DNA of 64,000 nt, taken from positions 1,813,042-1,877,041 of the forward strand of contig OX638375.1 in assembly GCA_951813575.1 (NCBI GenBank), read 5' to 3'. This stretch comes from Candidatus Binatia bacterium (GTDB lineage Bacteria; Desulfobacterota; Binatia; UBA9968; JAJDTQ01). This document shows positions 9,146 through 17,900 of the stretch, piece after piece (position 1 is the stretch's first letter; each line of letters starts with the position of its first letter). The position numbers were made by a program, and so were the translations under genes. Under the pieces are notes generated by a model that saw only the letters and a program-made list of their open reading frames with translations, did not search any database and was not told where the DNA came from.

Positions 9146-9361
9146 CTAGATCGGCCAGTCGTCCGGCAGCGGCGCGCGCAGCTTCAGGTACTCCGAATCC
9201 TCGCCACAGGTTTCCCGGACGCGCTTCAGCGTCGCGACGAGGTCGTCGAGTTCCATGTCAAGCGTGTTGGAGACCATACCCGCGGTCTCTTCGAAGCCGA
9301 GGCCTCAATTGCCGTATCAGCCGCCCATGCGCTTGAAAATGTATTTTTCCCGTTCGGTCAT
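9146..9361 (-). CDS. Candidate small selenoprotein with two in-frame UGA codons (U-Y-G-N-U)
   Basis: From ATG 9361 the minus strand reads MTEREKYIFKRMGG, TGA (9317-9319), Tyr-Gly-Asn, TGA (9305-9307), then GLGFEETAGMVSNTLDM and on to LRAPLPDDWPI and a TAG at 9146-9148. Reading both UGAs as selenocysteine gives a compact 71-residue protein with a U-x3-U redox-like motif flanked by glycines. GGAG lies a few nt before the ATG. A 6-bp stem-loop (9270-9289) starts 15 nt after the second UGA, and its loop lies about 21 nt from the second and 33 nt from the first UGA. Another selenoprotein lies 3.5 kb away. The family is unknown to me. The alternative is a pseudogene with two TGA mutations. Confidence 0.6.
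9270..9289 (-). promoter_or_regulatory. Candidate bacterial SECIS stem-loop
   Basis: On the minus strand a perfect 6-bp stem, GAGACC pairing with GGTCTC, encloses an 8-nt loop GCGGGTAT that begins with G. The distances to both upstream UGAs fall in the 16-37 nt UGA-to-loop range used for bacterial SECIS prediction, so one element could serve both codons. Confidence 0.5.
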
Positions 9362-9461
9362 GCTCTCCTCTCAGAGCCAGCAAAACACTTGACATCCCAT
9401 TCGGGTGTTGTCCCGCACGGTGTCATTCCGTCGTCAGTCATCAACATTTGGACACCGTCTC

Positions 9462-9899
9462 TTAGCACTCGGGCTCGGAAAAGCCCACACGCTGAGCCGT
9501 CACGAGCTCGGTCTCGGCCACGGGCGCGCCGTCGGCCGTAAAGCGAACGGTCATGCGAGCCAGTATCCTCCAACGGGCCTTTCGCCATTCCGCCGTGGTG
9601 ATCAGGAACGCATTCTCGACCACATCACCGTGGTTACCGTTGCAGGCTACCACGGCCTCGAGATGCGTGCTGCCCGAGGGTGCGACCTGGACCTCCACGA
9701 GCTCCATGAGGCCGCTGCGGAACTGCCCGTGCGGGAACCGCGCGTCCAGAAACCGTATCCCGGCGGACGTGAGGTTGACCATGCGCCAGCCCATGCGCCA
9801 ACCCGCCCCATGCCGTGCGCAAGATGCCTGTGCCACGCGGACCCGCGGTTCGCTGTCCGCGTCGCGAGGGGCATGGGCCTGTCCCTCGTCATCTTTCAC
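9462..9899 (-). CDS. Hypothetical protein
   Basis: A 145-residue soluble protein I do not recognise. The C-terminal half has good protein character: EAVVACNGNHGDVVENAFLI, then WRILARMTVRFTADG and VTAQRVGFSEPEC. The N-terminal 40 residues are charged and low-complexity, so the true start might be internal. GGGAGG lies about 10 nt before ATG 9899. It reads toward the candidate two-UGA selenoprotein with a 100-nt gap, so co-transcription is possible. Confidence 0.5.
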   Translation of the reverse strand: MKDDEGQAHAPRDADSEPRVRVAQASCARHGAGWRMGWRMVNLTSAGIRFLDARFPHGQFRSGLMELVEVQVAPSGSTHLEAVVACNGNHGDVVENAFLITTAEWRKARWRILARMTVRFTADGAPVAETELVTAQRVGFSEPEC

Positions 9900-9987
9900 A
9901 CTGAGTCTCCCTCCCCTTTCGTACCCAGGACACTAAGACAACGCAGGTTATCTCGACCTGACAGCCTCCATAAGAGACCGCAACACG

Positions 9988-10197
9988 TTATAGGAGACCG
10001 TCAGCGAGCAGTATTGCTCCAAGCACCAAGGGCAACACTGTGTACGCAAGGACGTGAACCGCAAGCCCGACTTTCTCTCCCCACTGCTTTTTCATGGGCT
10101 CAAGTTTCCAGAGGTGGTTCGGTGCAAATATTCTAGCGAACAGCGTATAGAGTCCGAACGCGACCACCATTACACCGAGGATGATATCGAAATCCAT
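9988..10197 (-). CDS. Small two-helix membrane protein
   Basis: A 69-residue protein with two hydrophobic helices: DIILGVMVVAFGLYTLFARI near the N-terminus and HVLAYTVLPLVLGAILLADG at the C-terminus. They are joined by a basic loop (LWKLEPMKKQWGEKVG). ATG 10197 is preferred over one 24 nt upstream because AAGGAGG lies about 8 nt before it. It follows the UbiD gene by about 30 nt and is probably in its transcript. Function unknown. Confidence 0.65.
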   Translation of the reverse strand: MDFDIILGVMVVAFGLYTLFARIFAPNHLWKLEPMKKQWGEKVGLAVHVLAYTVLPLVLGAILLADGLL

Positions 10198-10227
10198 AGG
10201 GACATCCTCCTTGCGCGCCATTGCCGC

Positions 10228-11592
10228 CTAACCCTTCGCCCGCCGGTGGCGGTACTCGGCCACGGCGATGCGATCGGGGAACTCGATGTCGTCGTTGCGG
10301 CAGGCGTCGATGATGAGCTTCGAGCCCCAATCCTTGCCCGGATGCACAGGGTCCAGACGGCTGCCCTTGACGCGGTCGATGATGGAGATGTCGGTGGCGG
10401 CGTCCACCCGGGTGGCCACGGCCCAGAGCACCTCTTCCTCGTCGTACACGTCGATGTCTGCGTCCACCACCACCACGTGCTTGATGAGCTCCGAGCCCGT
10501 GAACGCCGCCATGGCCGCGAGCTTGGCCTCGCCCTCGCAGCGTTTGTCGATGCTGATGTAGCAGTGGAACCGGCCAGCGCCGCTCAGGGGCAGACACACG
10601 GAGCTCACGGTGGGCACCACCGCCTGGACCTTGCGGTAGATGCTGCCTTCCTTGGGGACGGCGCCCAGCAGACGGTGGTCCCGGTGGCCGGCCAGGATGT
10701 CCATGCACCAGGCGTCGCGGCGATGGGTGATGGCGGTGACCTCCACCACCGGCGACTTGCCGGGGTTTCCGTACAGGCCGGTGAAGTCCCCGAACGGTCC
10801 TTCCACTTCCCGCTGGTGCGGCAGCACCCGGCCCTCGATGACCATCTCCGCGTCCGCGGGCACCATCAGCTCGTCGCCGAAGGTCTCGGACGGCACCAGC
10901 CGCAACGGCTCGCCCATGAGCCCGCCGATGCTCTCGTACTCGTCCTCGGCGATGCCGTTGAGGATGCAGTTGCCGAGGTAGTAGGCCGGGTGGTGCCCGA
11001 CGACACAGGCCACCGGCAGCGCTTCGCCGCGCTCTTCCGCGCGCATGAAGTAGTCCCACAGGTGCCGGCGCTCGAAGAACATCACCAGGTGGTTCGGGTC
11101 GCGCACGTAACAGCGGTGGAAGGACGAGTTGTAGACGCCGGTATCCGGGTCCCTGGCGCACCAGGTCATGGTGAGGTAGGGACCCAAGTCGGCGACGTGG
11201 TGTGTCAACACCGGGAGGAAATAGAGGTTGGGGTCCATCCTGACCTGCTTCACCGGGGCGTCGGCGGCGTTCACGACCACGGGCTTCTCCCGCCGGGCCT
11301 CACGCGCCTGAAACTCCAGCATCAGCTCCCGGCCGGCCTGCTCGGGCGGCAGGCCCAGGGCCACCGCACAGGCGGCGCGGGACGCGAACACGTTCATCAA
11401 AAGCGGAAACTCCGAAGGCTCACCGCTCAGATTGTCGACGTTGGAGAAGAGCACCAGCGGCTCCCGCTTCTGCTTCTCCAGGTCGGCGATCATTGCGCAA
11501 ACTTCCAGACGGATGTCGTGCTTGTCCGCGACCTCCAGCAACCGCTCGGGGGCGAGGCGCCTGACGGACTCCATGTACGTTCTCAGATCCAT
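10228..11592 (-). CDS. UbiD family (prenylated-FMN-dependent) decarboxylase
   Basis: A 454-residue protein. The core shows SSFHRCYVRDPNHLVMFFER, the downstream HQREVEGPFGDFTG with the conserved Arg and Glu residues of the R-E-E catalytic set, and a dimer-forming C-terminal region with VVVVDADIDVYDEEEVLWAV. UbiD enzymes catalyse reversible decarboxylation of aromatic or alpha,beta-unsaturated acids with prFMN. The prFMN maker UbiX is not in the window. Without a ubiquinone operon nearby, a catabolic (aromatic or phenolic acid) role is more likely than ubiquinone synthesis. Confidence 0.88.
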   Translation of the reverse strand: MDLRTYMESVRRLAPERLLEVADKHDIRLEVCAMIADLEKQKREPLVLFSNVDNLSGEPSEFPLLMNVFASRAACAVALGLPPEQAGRELMLEFQAREARREKPVVVNAADAPVKQVRMDPNLYFLPVLTHHVADLGPYLTMTWCARDPDTGVYNSSFHRCYVRDPNHLVMFFERRHLWDYFMRAEERGEALPVACVVGHHPAYYLGNCILNGIAEDEYESIGGLMGEPLRLVPSETFGDELMVPADAEMVIEGRVLPHQREVEGPFGDFTGLYGNPGKSPVVEVTAITHRRDAWCMDILAGHRDHRLLGAVPKEGSIYRKVQAVVPTVSSVCLPLSGAGRFHCYISIDKRCEGEAKLAAMAAFTGSELIKHVVVVDADIDVYDEEEVLWAVATRVDAATDISIIDRVKGSRLDPVHPGKDWGSKLIIDACRNDDIEFPDRIAVAEYRHRRAKG

Positions 11593-11802
11593 CGCCCAAG
11601 TTTACGGTCGGGGCCTGTGCCCGTCAATCTTGGCCAAGAGCGGCAGGGCTCCGCGCCGGGCGGAATCGCAGTCCAAGTGTCGGATTACGCTTCGCTAGTC
11701 CGACCTGCGGGGGCGGTTCCGTTGCAATCCCCGGGCGAAAGTAACAAGCTTTGGTGCTGGCCCAGCGACTCCCCACGGATAAGCTGCGGCGGTCTCCGGC
11801 CC

Positions 11803-12774
11803 ATGAGCACCACCACCCACAAGCGCGAGTCCGAGGTTTGGCTGACCGTGCCGGAGGCACTCGACGGCAAACGGCTGGACACGGCCCTGGCGGTCTTGTT
11901 GCCCGACTACTCGCGTTCAAGGCTCCAGCGATTCATCCAGGAGGGACATGTCCGGGTCGACGGCCGCGCGCCGGAGTGCTCCGACAAGGTGCTGACGGGG
12001 GCGACAGTCGCGCTGGAGGTTCCGGAACCCGCGGAGGTTTCCTGGAAGGCGCAGCCCATACCCCTGGAGATCGTCCACGAGGACACGGCGCTACTCGTCA
12101 TAAACAAGCCTCCCGGCATGGTAGTCCATCCCGGGGCGGGCAATCCCGAAGGGACCCTTCTCAACGCCGTCATGCACCACACGCCCGGGCTCGCCGCCGT
12201 ACCCCGGGCGGGCATCGTTCACCGGCTGGACAAGGACACGTCGGGCCTGTTGGTGGTGGCCAAGACCGACGCCGTCCGCCTGCGGCTGGTGCGGGAGCTG
12301 CAGGCGCGCCGCATCAAGCGGGAATATCTGGCGCTGGTCCGGGGGATCGTTCGCGCCGGCGGCTCCGTCGCCGCCCCTATCGGCCGTCACCCCGTCCATC
12401 GAACCCGCATGTCGGTACAACAACGCGGCAAGGAAGCCACCAGCCACTACAGCGTGAAGGCCGCGTACCGCGGCCACACCTTGCTGCGGGTGCGGCTGGA
12501 ATCCGGGCGCACGCACCAGATCCGGGTGCACATGGCGCACATCGGACACCCGGTAGTGGGCGACCCGGTCTACGGCGGACGCGGCGCGGCCGGGAACAAG
12601 GGCCAGGGACCCGGGCTCACGGACTTGTTGCATCGTTTTCGGCGGCAGGCCCTGCACGCGGAACGGCTCGGGCTTCGCCACCCGGAGACCGGCGAAGCTC
12701 TGGAATGGACCGCGCCCGTGCCCGACGACATGCGGACGCTCCTGGAAGCCCTGGAGGAAGACGCCCGCGGCTGA
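11803..12774 (+). CDS. rluD: RluA/RluD-family 23S rRNA pseudouridine synthase
   Basis: A 323-residue protein with an N-terminal S4 RNA-binding domain (about residues 30-80, RLQRFIQEGHVRVDG), then the RluA-type catalytic domain with IVHRLDKDTSGLLVVAKT, whose Asp is the catalytic nucleophile. LESGRTHQIRVHMAHIGHPV follows, a signature of this class. It isomerises uridines in 23S rRNA (helix 69 for RluD). The ATG at 11803 gives the normal length; the frame is open much further upstream, but that part is antisense to UbiD and not coding. The 210 nt between the UbiD start and this gene hold nothing recognisable. Confidence 0.9.
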   Translation: MSTTTHKRESEVWLTVPEALDGKRLDTALAVLLPDYSRSRLQRFIQEGHVRVDGRAPECSDKVLTGATVALEVPEPAEVSWKAQPIPLEIVHEDTALLVINKPPGMVVHPGAGNPEGTLLNAVMHHTPGLAAVPRAGIVHRLDKDTSGLLVVAKTDAVRLRLVRELQARRIKREYLALVRGIVRAGGSVAAPIGRHPVHRTRMSVQQRGKEATSHYSVKAAYRGHTLLRVRLESGRTHQIRVHMAHIGHPVVGDPVYGGRGAAGNKGQGPGLTDLLHRFRRQALHAERLGLRHPETGEALEWTAPVPDDMRTLLEALEEDARG

Positions 12775-12895
12775 CCCGCCACGCGGCCCGCCGAGAGCTC
12801 CGAGACGGACCGATGTAGACCCGTTTGCCCCGTTCGTAGTAGATTCGGTGCCGAGTCGAAGAGTTGCGACAACCCACAAGACAAGGAGCCCAGGA

Positions 12896-13600
12896 ATGGA
12901 CCAGCCAAACAGCGCATACAACTACGAAACCTTCAGCCGATCGGAGAGCTCGGCCAAGGCCGGCGAGTTCGCCAGGCGCCCGCGGGCGGGAGAGGAGGCC
13001 CCCGACTTCAGCCTCCCGACCCTCGCGGGCGAAACCGTCCGGCTTTCCGGGTTCAAGCGCAGCAAACACGTGCTGCTGGAGTTCGGCAGCATCACCTGAC
13101 CGCCGTTCGTGGGCGAGGTCTCGCCCCTGAACGAGATGTACCGGAACTACCGCGACAAGGGCTTCGAGTTCCTGACGATCTACGTGCGTGAACCCCATCC
13201 CGGAGAGCACTACGGTCCGCACAAGGACTTTGACCAGAAGCTCGAATACGCCCGCCAGTGCCGGGACCAGGACGGCATCGAGAACCCCCTGCTGGTGGAC
13301 GACCTGGAAGGCACGGTCCATCAGCTCTACGGCGTCCTCCCCAACATGGTCTACATCGTCAGCAAGGAGGGACGCATCGTCTACAAGGCCATGTGGACCG
13401 ACCATGAGGAGATCCGGGTAGTGCTGGAGAACCTGGTCATGGCCGACGAGCTGCGCGCCCAGGGCGTGCGCCTGAAGCCCTCCCTCACCGAGAAGATCAA
13501 CTTCATCCCCGCCCAGTACGCCGGCGGCCTCCGCGAGAAGGTCTTCGACCGGGCGGGGCCGAAGGCCTGGCAGGACTACCGGGGGACGTTCGGGGCGTAG
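12896..13600 (+). CDS. Iodothyronine-deiodinase-like thioredoxin-fold selenoprotein (UGA = Sec68)
   Basis: One 234-residue protein is obtained when the in-frame TGA at 13097-13099 is read as selenocysteine. The context LLEFGSIT-U-PPFVGEVS matches the deiodinase active-site signature FGSCTUPPF. The second hallmark, YVREPHPGEHYGPH, corresponds to YI-EAHPSDGW of deiodinases. The N-terminal APDFSLPTLAGETVRLSG and C-terminal PNMVYIVSKEGRIVYKAMW are peroxiredoxin/thioredoxin-like. A SECIS hairpin with a GGUC loop lies 11 nt after the UGA. AAGGAG precedes ATG 12896. Bacterial members probably act in thiol peroxide or halogen chemistry; the substrate is unknown. Frame continuity on both sides argues against a pseudogene. 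Confidence 0.88.
13111..13126 (+). promoter_or_regulatory. Bacterial SECIS element of the deiodinase-like gene
   Basis: The sequence GGGCGAGGTCTCGCCC forms a perfect 6-bp stem with a GGTC loop, closed by A-T. It starts 11 nt after the UGA, with the loop 17 nt downstream. Both the spacing and the AGGUCU apex match the E. coli fdhF SECIS that binds SelB. Confidence 0.82.
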
Positions 13601-13634
13601 CGCTGCCGACGATTTTGATTCCCCAGGACGACAC

Positions 13635-13672
13635 GATTACGCTCTTGAGTAATTTTACTCAAGAGCGTAATC
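13635..13672. promoter_or_regulatory. Perfect 18-bp palindrome upstream of a DUF4143 ATPase gene (operator-like)
   Basis: The arms GATTACGCTCTTGAGTAA and its exact reverse complement are separated by TT. The palindrome ends 7 nt before ATG 13680 and takes the place of a Shine-Dalgarno sequence. A different long palindrome occupies the same position at the other DUF4143 ATPase gene (49335-49389). Autoregulation or attachment-site function is inferred. Confidence 0.7.
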
Positions 13673-13679
13673 TGTCTCT

Positions 13680-14945
13680 ATGGCCCTCTACGAGCGCAAG
13701 CAACTCGGCACCCTCCTCGAACGTCTTGACGAGACTCCCCGGACTTTGATCTTTGTCGCCGGGCCACGGCAGGTCGGCAAGACCACGCTCATCGAGCAGG
13801 CGAAGAAAGCGCTGGACCGGGAATTGCTCCTGGTTCGCGTCGACCAACCCGATCCACGACCATTGCAGCCGTTCACGGAACTACTCGGCACGACATCCGC
13901 CGCCACTCCGGTTGCCGTACCGAGGGAACCCGATACCACGTGGCTTGTCGATGTCTGGCAACGTGCCCGTTCACTCGCCGACTTGTCCGAGGAGGGTTGC
14001 GTGCTTGCCCTTGACGAGATTCAGAAAATCCCTAGATGGTCGGAAGCGGTTAAGGGGCTCTGGGACGCTGATCGTTACGAACGGCGACGCCTCCACGTAA
14101 TACTGTCGGGCTCCTCACCACTCTTGATGCAGCGCGGTCTGACGGAAAGCCTGGCCGGGCGCTTCGAGATGATCGGCCTCAAACACTGGTCCTTCGCCGA
14201 AATGTCTCAAGCGTTCGGCCTGACCGTGTCGGAGTACGTTTACTTCGGCGGTTATCCTGGCGCGTTGGCGTATGTCGATGATCACGTTCGTTGGCACGAC
14301 TACATATTTCGAGCATTGGTGGAGCCCAACATCGAGCGCGACATCCTCGCCATGCAACGCGTGGACAAGCCCGCGTTGCTGAAGCAGTTGTTCGAGGTGG
14401 GCGCCACATCCTCCGGGCAAATCCTGTCCTACACCAAGATGCTCGGCCAACTCCAGGACGCCGGCAACACCACGACTCTGGCCCGCTATCTGGACCTCCT
14501 TGAGAGAGTCGGGCTGTTGGCGGGCCTAAGAAACTACACCGGCGGGATCTATCGCCGACGGGCATCGAGCCCGAAACTGAACGTCCTCAACACCGGATTG
14601 ATGTCGGCTTTCTCCGGTTACACCTTCGAGCAGGCACAGGCGGACCGGACATTCTGGGGCCGTTTGGTCGAGAGTGCGGTTGGCGCACACTTGTGGAACA
14701 CGGCCACGGGACCGAGCCGTCTTTGGTACTGGCGTCAAGACGGATCAGAAGTCGACTTCGTGCTTCAACGGGGACCCCGCTTGGTAGCCTTCGAGGTGAA
14801 GAGCCACAAGGATCAGGCTGACCGCCGAGGGCTGACCGAGTTTCGGGAACGGTTCCACCCGGTGCAAGCCGTGGTGGTAGGCGGCGATGGCATGGCGCTG
14901 GAGGAGTTTCTGTCGGTTCCGGCAGATGACTGGTTCAAGACGTGA
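13680..14945 (+). CDS. DUF4143/AAA_14 ATP-binding protein
   Basis: A 421-residue protein. The N-terminal AAA domain has Walker A GPRQVGKTT (about residues 28-36), Walker B CVLALDEIQKI and sensor VILSGSSPLLMQRG. The C-terminal DUF4143 region includes FFG-type YFGGYPGALA, a winged-helix-like segment and VDFVLQRGPRLVAFEVKSHK, a PD-(D/E)XK-like D...E-x-K arrangement. The family is widespread, mobile and of unclear function. A perfect palindrome lies just upstream and no ribosome-binding site is visible, so a leaderless transcript is possible. Its stop codon overlaps the start of the giant NTPase gene by one base (TGATG), so the two are coupled. Confidence 0.85.
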   Translation: MALYERKQLGTLLERLDETPRTLIFVAGPRQVGKTTLIEQAKKALDRELLLVRVDQPDPRPLQPFTELLGTTSAATPVAVPREPDTTWLVDVWQRARSLADLSEEGCVLALDEIQKIPRWSEAVKGLWDADRYERRRLHVILSGSSPLLMQRGLTESLAGRFEMIGLKHWSFAEMSQAFGLTVSEYVYFGGYPGALAYVDDHVRWHDYIFRALVEPNIERDILAMQRVDKPALLKQLFEVGATSSGQILSYTKMLGQLQDAGNTTTLARYLDLLERVGLLAGLRNYTGGIYRRRASSPKLNVLNTGLMSAFSGYTFEQAQADRTFWGRLVESAVGAHLWNTATGPSRLWYWRQDGSEVDFVLQRGPRLVAFEVKSHKDQADRRGLTEFRERFHPVQAVVVGGDGMALEEFLSVPADDWFKT

Positions 14946-17900
14946 TGGACAAGCCGGTTGAACGCACCTGCACCGAAGTGCTCGACGGGAATGGAGAAGT
15001 CCGTGGCGCCGAATCGCGGCCCTTGGCGGCGTTCCGCGATTGCGGGGCCTATGTGCTGCTTGGAGCGCCCGGCGCCGGCAAGACGGAATCCTTCAAGCAG
15101 GAGGCTGAGGCCGGAGGCTATTGCGACGTTCGCGATTTCATCGACCTCAACGCAAAGCGCTGGGACCAAGCCAATACCCTGTTCATCGACGGACTCGACG
15201 AGATGCGCGTTACAGCGCCCGACCGGCGCACGCCACTAACTGAGATCCGGGGGAAGCTAGACGCCTTGGGTCAACCACGGTTCCGGCTCTCGTGTCGTGA
15301 AGCAGACTGGTTCGGTGCACCGGACCGAACGCGGCTTGAATCGGTCTCGCCGGACGGGGCTGTCAAAGTCCTGCGTCTGGACCCTCTTTCAGAGACGAAC
15401 ATCCGCGACATACTGGACAGTGAAGGTGTGGAAGATATCGACCACTTCGTTAACGAAGCGAGAGGCCGCGGACTCGGGACGCTGCTCTCGAACCCACACA
15501 CCCTGAAGTTGTTGGCGGCCGCCGTTGCCGCCGGCAAATGGCCGACGACGCGAACGGAGACGTTCGAGGCCGCATGCCTAACCCTCGTTCGCGAAGCCAA
15601 TAAGGAACATCTCCAGGCCGCTCCACAGCGTTCCGACTCGGAAATGCTCCGGACCGTGGGAGGGCTTTGCGCGGTGCAACTGTTGTCAGGCCAAGCAGGG
15701 TATCGTCTGCCCATCAGGACGGACGACGTCGACGACTACATCGACCTGCGCGGCATTCCGGAACCAGGGCAGGAAATCTTGCTCGCGGCACTGCGACGCA
15801 CGGGGGTGTTCAATGTCACCGACGGGCTGGCCACGCCGATCCACCGGCACATCGCTGAGTTTCTTGCCGGCCGATACCTGTCGGCTCTGGTTGACGACCC
15901 CCTTTCGGTGCGGCGGGTTCTTGCCCTTCTCACCGGCGACGACGGCCGTCCCATATCAGCAATGCGTGGGTTAAGCGCGTGGTTCGCCGCGCATTGCAAG
16001 GCGGTCCGCGGTGAGATCATGGAGCGGGATCCGCTGGGCACGGTCCTGTATGGTGACATCAGAGATTTCACCGTGGGCGAGAAACGTTACTTACTACGCT
16101 GTCTGGAACATGACGCGGAGCGAGACCCCCAGGTGTTTGGCGCATTGCATGAACTGGATTCGCGTTGGCAAGACCTCGCCACACCGGAAATGGAGGAGAC
16201 ATTCAGGGAGATTTTGACAAGCAGGGCGGGAAGCCAAGGAAAGCAAACGGTAGCTCTGGCCGTCCTCAGGTCCCTCAAGCGCAATGCCGTCGTTCCCGGC
16301 GTCATCCCCCTCTTGCTGGATGTCGTTAGAGACGGCGGGTGTTGGCCTGCCATCAGGGACGCAGCGTTCGAAGCGTATGTACGGCAGTCCCGCGACGAAG
16401 AGGACACCCAGGGTCACTTGAAGACCTTGTTGGCCGAAGTTTACGAAGAGGTCGTGCCGGACCCACTAGATGACCTGCTCGGCCTCCTTCTGAGTAAACT
16501 GTACCCGGAGATGGTCCCGCCTTCCGAGGTTGGACGATATTTGCGCGAGCGAACGAGTGCGGTGTTTGCACGGTACGCTGCGTTCTGGGGCTACGATGTT
16601 ATCGAGCAGTCCACGGACCCCAACCAACTTGCCGGAGTCCTGGATTCGTTGGTCGAGCGATTCGAGGGCCTGGAGAAAACCCGAGGCCACCAGCCTTTGT
16701 CCTACTGGCTGCGGACGATCCCGGCCAGGGTCCTCGCGGCTTATCTCAAGCGCTCGTCCAAGGTTTGTCACAAAAGGCTGTTTGTCTGGCTCGGCCTTGC
16801 AGCCAAGGAAGCCAGCCACGACGCGAGAGCCACCATTCGTGTATGGCTCAGCGAACATCCATCGTCCTACAAGGCAGTGGTGCGCTTGGCGGCGGACCGT
16901 TTTTCGGACTCGTCGGAGTTGCACCTCCAGGTGTACAGACGCCTGTTCTCCGCGGCGGAGCCGTCGGACTTCGAGGCATGGTGTCTTAGGGAAGCCGCCA
17001 AGACGGAAACCAACACGCTGGCAGCAACCGAGTTCTTCCTGGAAAAGGCTGCCGGCGCAGTGCCTACCGGAAACACGTCTGACGAGGTCGCGGAGAAACG
17101 CCTAGAGTACGACCCGGACTTGTTGGCCAGCTACCGGAAGCGACAGCAACAGAAAGCACAAGACATTGCGGAGTTCACTTCCCGGTCGGCCGAACGGAAA
17201 AGGCAGCGTGAAGCCGAAGCCCGACAGCAACGGACAGAATGGTGCCAACTGGTTAACGATCAACGAACCGCCCTGGGTGAGAACCAAGCGGCTCCTGCCC
17301 TCTTGCACCAGTTGGCGGCTACGTACCTCGGCTGGTTCGTGGACGTAGAAGGAGCCGACGGACACTCCCGGCTCCGAAACCTGCTGGGTGACGACACCTT
17401 GGTGGACATCGTGATCGACGCTATACGGGCATCGACAACAAGGGCGGATTTGCCTGACGTGGCCACAATCTTCCGTCTGAGGGACGAAGGCAAACAACAT
17501 TCACTGATGCTGCCGGTTCTGGTGGGACTCATCGAGAGTTCCTCGCCTTGTCCCGGCACGGCACCGCTCGATGAGCAGGGCATGCAGCGGGCGCTGGCTC
17601 TTCGATTCAATGCGCCCGACCTCTGGAACCAAGAACCGAATTGGTTCCGGCCGGTGCTACAGGCTCGCCCGGAGTTGGTAGCCGATGTCCTGATCCGTTC
17701 CGTGCATGCCGATCTGCACCGGGGGTCGAGTTCGGCTCTGGGTCTCTACGAAGTGGTGCACGATCAAGACTACCAACGGGTTGCCGACCTTGCAGTGGTG
17801 CCCCTGCTCAAATCGTTCCCGACTCGTCACAAGGTAGAGCAACTACACGTGCTGAAAATGTTGCTCCATGCAGCCCGGCGTCGTGTCGACCGCCGCGAGT

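Noticed and set aside
10054-11802. N-terminal extension of the RluD frame to 906 residues
   Set aside because: It is antisense to the UbiD gene, with His/Arg-rich composition typical of shadow frames in GC-rich DNA.
12848-13600. Deiodinase-like gene as a frameshifted or nonsense pseudogene
   Set aside because: Frame, motif and SECIS hairpin all agree with UGA as selenocysteine; no other lesion is present.
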